DNA of 64,000 bases from Vigna angularis (lineage: Eukaryota > Streptophyta > Magnoliopsida > Fabales > Fabaceae). The DNA lies in contig NC_068974.1 in the NCBI RefSeq assembly GCF_016808095.1, forward strand, positions 7,502,001-7,566,000, read 5' to 3'. The position numbers and the translations under genes are program-made. Under the pieces are notes generated by a model. That model was not told the origin of the DNA. It did not search any database and worked only from the letters and a program-made list of their open reading frames with translations. This document shows positions 61,200 through 64,000 of the stretch, piece by piece; position 1 is the first letter of the stretch, and each line of letters opens with the position of its first letter.

Positions 61200-62087
61200 T
61201 TAAATAATAAAAACATTAAAATATTTTATTATTATTAAAATCTAAAATTATAATTACATGATAACATATTTTGTATAAAAAGAATAAATTTTATATAGTT
61301 AAATTTATATATTTATATCTTGAACTCTAGTTTCATTTACCAATTATATTAAATGTTTATTTTTTCAACAAATTAATTTATTACTTAAAAATTTATAAAT
61401 TAAAATTTTATATACTTGTTAATTAAAAGTTTATAATCTAACAATTAATTCATTAACTAAAAATTAGTTTGTAATTTATAAAATATTATTTTCAAATATA
61501 TTCTTAATCGAAATGTATTTAAACTGTGAGATCGATTGTACCATAACAGTTTTTTTTTGTCCAAATATACCATGTTTGTTGCAATCTTACCTTGAGTTTT
61601 TACTGTTAGCACATTTTCTCTTAAACCTTTAAAGTCTTAAAAGATTTGTACAATTAACCTGTTGTTGTTTTTATTTTTTCTTTTCAGTTTTGAACCGTAG
61701 ATAAGCCTATTTTGGAATTGAGGTGGTTATTGAGAGAAAATAAAACTTGTTAATAGTGGTGGTTAAAACTCACTTTCATGCTAAAAGCAATTCCTTTAAA
61801 TATTCAATTTGATGACTAGACAGAATTTAAAACATTTTAAAAGAGTTTGAAAACAAATCGTCAAAAGAAAAACTGAAAAATAATACAACAAATCTGATAA
61901 TTGAAAAGGTCCCATCAAACATTTATTTTATTCTTACATTTAATGAAAATAAGTAAAATTAGAGATTTATCCACTCTACATACTTATGAGATAGTCCTTG
62001 CTGTTTTGAATAATTATAAATTTGGTTTTCATAAATTTCATAATATGATAAATATATAGTTGTATAAATCAAGTAAATATTGGAATC
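59351..62087. other. Spacer, no supported gene
   Basis: CCGAACG-type motifs occur at 59,753-59,765 and a TCGGTCCATATAG patch near 59,873, perhaps LTR debris. 60,120-60,470 is less AT-rich but shows no coding signature. The rest is AT-rich, with the (TA)n at 61,156-61,198. Confidence 0.45.
61156..61198. repeat. (TA)n microsatellite, about 43 bp
   Basis: Perfect alternating TA. Confidence 0.97.
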
Positions 62088-63067
62088 TGTAGGTATAAGG
62101 AATTAGAAATTCAGAAAGTGGAAGACAGATGTGTAGATCTGAGTTACCGATCAGTTTGTTGATGGTAGTATATAAGCAAATTTTTCAAAACTTCGAGCCA
62201 TTTTCTGCATGCATTTTTCTCTCCAAACTTTCTGAGTTTTCTCTTCCTTCTCTCTACAATTCTCCTTCTTCTCTCTACAAATTCTTACCTTCTCCTTCTT
62301 CCGATCATCATTCAGGCAACACCTAAGTATTCTTGGTGTCAAGCTCTCTCTTTTAAGCCGATCAAGTTGTTGTTTTGGAGTTGGTAAGTTAAACCCCTTC
62401 ATCCTTTTAGGATTTATGCATTTTCTGTTACATGCAAGCACTATTCCGCTTGCATGTGTTCATCAAACTTTGCCTCTGAATCTATCTTCTGTCTTTGGTT
62501 CTATGATTGGTTCATTTCACCGATCAGAAGTTTGTAGGAGGTTATAAAGGTTACTGGCACCGATACTGTAGAAGCATAGAAGTTTTCTGGGTTTCGAGGT
62601 AAGGGAAACTTGTAATTTAATTATGATTCTATGTCTTGAATGGTTTGCATGATTGTATGATGTTCTGTTTAGTTATTTGGTTGATATGAACTATTGATGT
62701 TAGTGTATGATTGTCTGTATGTGTTGATGATTTACAAATGGTATGAATTGGGAAGGAATAGGATTTGATTTTAAATCTGCAGTAGTCTGCGAAATTCTGT
62801 AATTGTCACCGAGAGTCATTCTTGACAGTTCAGTTTTCCATTAGGTATTCAGTCTGGACTGGATTCTTCTTCTGTAGAGAATTTCAGTTAACGACCGATC
62901 GATTTTCTATTAGTATACTTGTGAATAAGTGTTCGATCTAAGTATAGTTTCCTATTTCTTCTTAGTAATCAGCTTAGTTAAGACACTCGATATAACTTAA
63001 CTTTTAGATACTATATTTATTCTCAATTGTAAATAATTGTTTCGTAGTTGTACGGTAGAATCTATCT
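62088..63067 (+). mobile_element. LTR, family A copy 3, truncated by a CACTA insertion
   Basis: Begins TGTAGGTATAAGG. From there it matches the reverse complements of the LTRs at 30,053-32,103 and 50,154-52,628: AAATTCAGAAAGTGGAAGAC, TCTGCATGCA, TTCTTCCGATCA, GAGGTAAGGGAAACTT, ACCGAGAGTCA and TTCTTCTGTAGAGAATTTAG-like blocks in order. A TATATAAG box is at 62,169-62,176, followed by a CT-rich leader, giving the promoter direction. The remaining LTR should resume after the CACTA element, beyond the window. Confidence 0.85.
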
Positions 63068-64000
63068 CACTAGTACAAAAATTGCGTACAACGTCGAATA
63101 TTTTGGGCTTTTAATGGAGAATTCGCGAACAACGTCATATAAGGAGACGTTAAACTGACATCGAATATTCGACGTTAAATTAACGTCAAATTTTGTCAAT
63201 ATACGATGTTAACTTAACGTCAAATTTTGTCAATATTCGATGTTAATCAATTTTTTTTTAATTAATTGTGATCCTTTTTAACAACTCTACGAGATCTGAA
63301 AAGCAGAAAAACAACAAATTTCAAGTTTTTGATATTTTATAAAGCATGAACTTTGATCAACAACAAACAACAATAACCAACAACAAAAAAGTTCAATCAA
63401 ACAACAACAAACAAGTTCAACCAAATAACAACGACAAACAAGTTCAACCAAATAACAACGACAAACAAGTTCAACCAAACAACAACCATAAATAAGTTAA
63501 AAAAAAGCAACAAACAAGTTCAACAAATAAGTTCTTCAAAACGAAAATGAAAACTAACCTTCAAAAGATGAGTTCATCGGAATAAAGTGTCGTCACCCGT
63601 GAGAGAGAAAGCAGAATGCATCTATGAAGGAAAAGAACATGAAAATAATTGATTAAAACAAATGAAAATCATACATAAAGTAGTTAATTAACATGCATTT
63701 GTATCAAATGAAAGAAAGATTACCTATGATGGTCGTCAAACTTCGTTCGAGAAAAGTTTGAGAAGAGAAGAGGGTCTGGCGCGCTAAGATAAAGTGAATG
63801 AATTTTCAATCTCCTGCTCAAATTTTTATTGAATTCACTAACCTTTTAACGTCTAACGCTAGGACATTCGACATTTTATATCCTTTTACGTCGAATTACA
63901 ATTATAAACGACATTTAATAATTGCATTTATTTACAAAAATGTCACCGGTCATTTTTAACGTTGGCTATTTAGTGGTTCGACGTTAAACGCGTGACGTTA
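63068..64000. mobile_element. CACTA-type element, nearly complete, right end cut by the window
   Basis: The left end is CACTAGTACAAAAATTGCG. It aligns throughout with the element at 16,442-17,402, sharing AATTAATTGTGATCC, CATGCATTTGTA and TGGTCGTCAAACTTCGTTC. The last bases in the window (TTAAACGCGTGACGTTA) match the relative about 20 bases before its right end. ACGTCGAA-type motifs fill both subterminal zones. The CAA-rich middle (63,356-63,530) is longer than in the relative. The triplet before it is TCT, so TCT is the predicted target duplication. Confidence 0.88.

Overview
The window looks like a stretch of plant nuclear chromosome, most likely from a papilionoid legume of the Vigna/Phaseolus group. 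That placement is inference: it rests on very AT-rich DNA, an intact plant-specific ALOG gene, a nuclear tRNA-Ala gene, and retrotransposon ends of types I know from legumes. It is gene-poor. I can support one intact protein gene (an ALOG/LSH transcription-factor-like gene on the minus strand, 27,460-28,035), one tRNA-Ala(AGC) gene (53,400-53,472, minus) and one broken aldehyde dehydrogenase fragment (58,981-59,350). Nearly everything else that can be recognised is transposable-element DNA at several levels of nesting.

Layout. 1-8,846: the 3' part of a Tat/Ogre-like Ty3/gypsy element. Its noncoding 3' region holds several tandem arrays, including a 51-bp minisatellite, followed by a polypurine tract and a 3.2-kb LTR. 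That LTR carries a cluster of CGTTCG motifs and a fragment of an ALOG coding region. The element sits inside the integrase region of an older minus-strand Ty1/copia element (8,847-12,222), whose gag gene also took in a solo LTR with a perfect target duplication (10,507-11,585). 12,223-17,834: LTR remnants, two CACTA-type miniature elements and a TRIM-like element. 17,835-23,165: a second, decayed copia element on the plus strand with short LTRs, its integrase split by a CACTA-like insertion. 23,166-30,047: the quietest, most gene-like segment, containing the ALOG gene.

30,053-32,103 and 50,154-52,628: two solo LTRs of one family, each with a perfect 5-bp target duplication. A third, truncated copy (62,088-63,067) is interrupted by a CACTA element that runs off the window. 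37,917-45,190: a junkyard of Athila-like, copia and Tat-like gypsy fragments, several inserted in one another. 45,190-49,640 and 52,634-54,700: extremely AT-rich spacer with long (AT)n tracts; the tRNA gene is in the second. 54,720-58,620: more LTR ends (copia, gypsy).

The genes do not form a pathway. The informative part is element history: insertion order can be read from nested target duplications, three unrelated LTR groups share CpG-rich CGTTCG/CCGAACG motifs, and a transcription-factor gene fragment has been captured inside an LTR. All family assignments come from motif recognition by eye; no database search was run.
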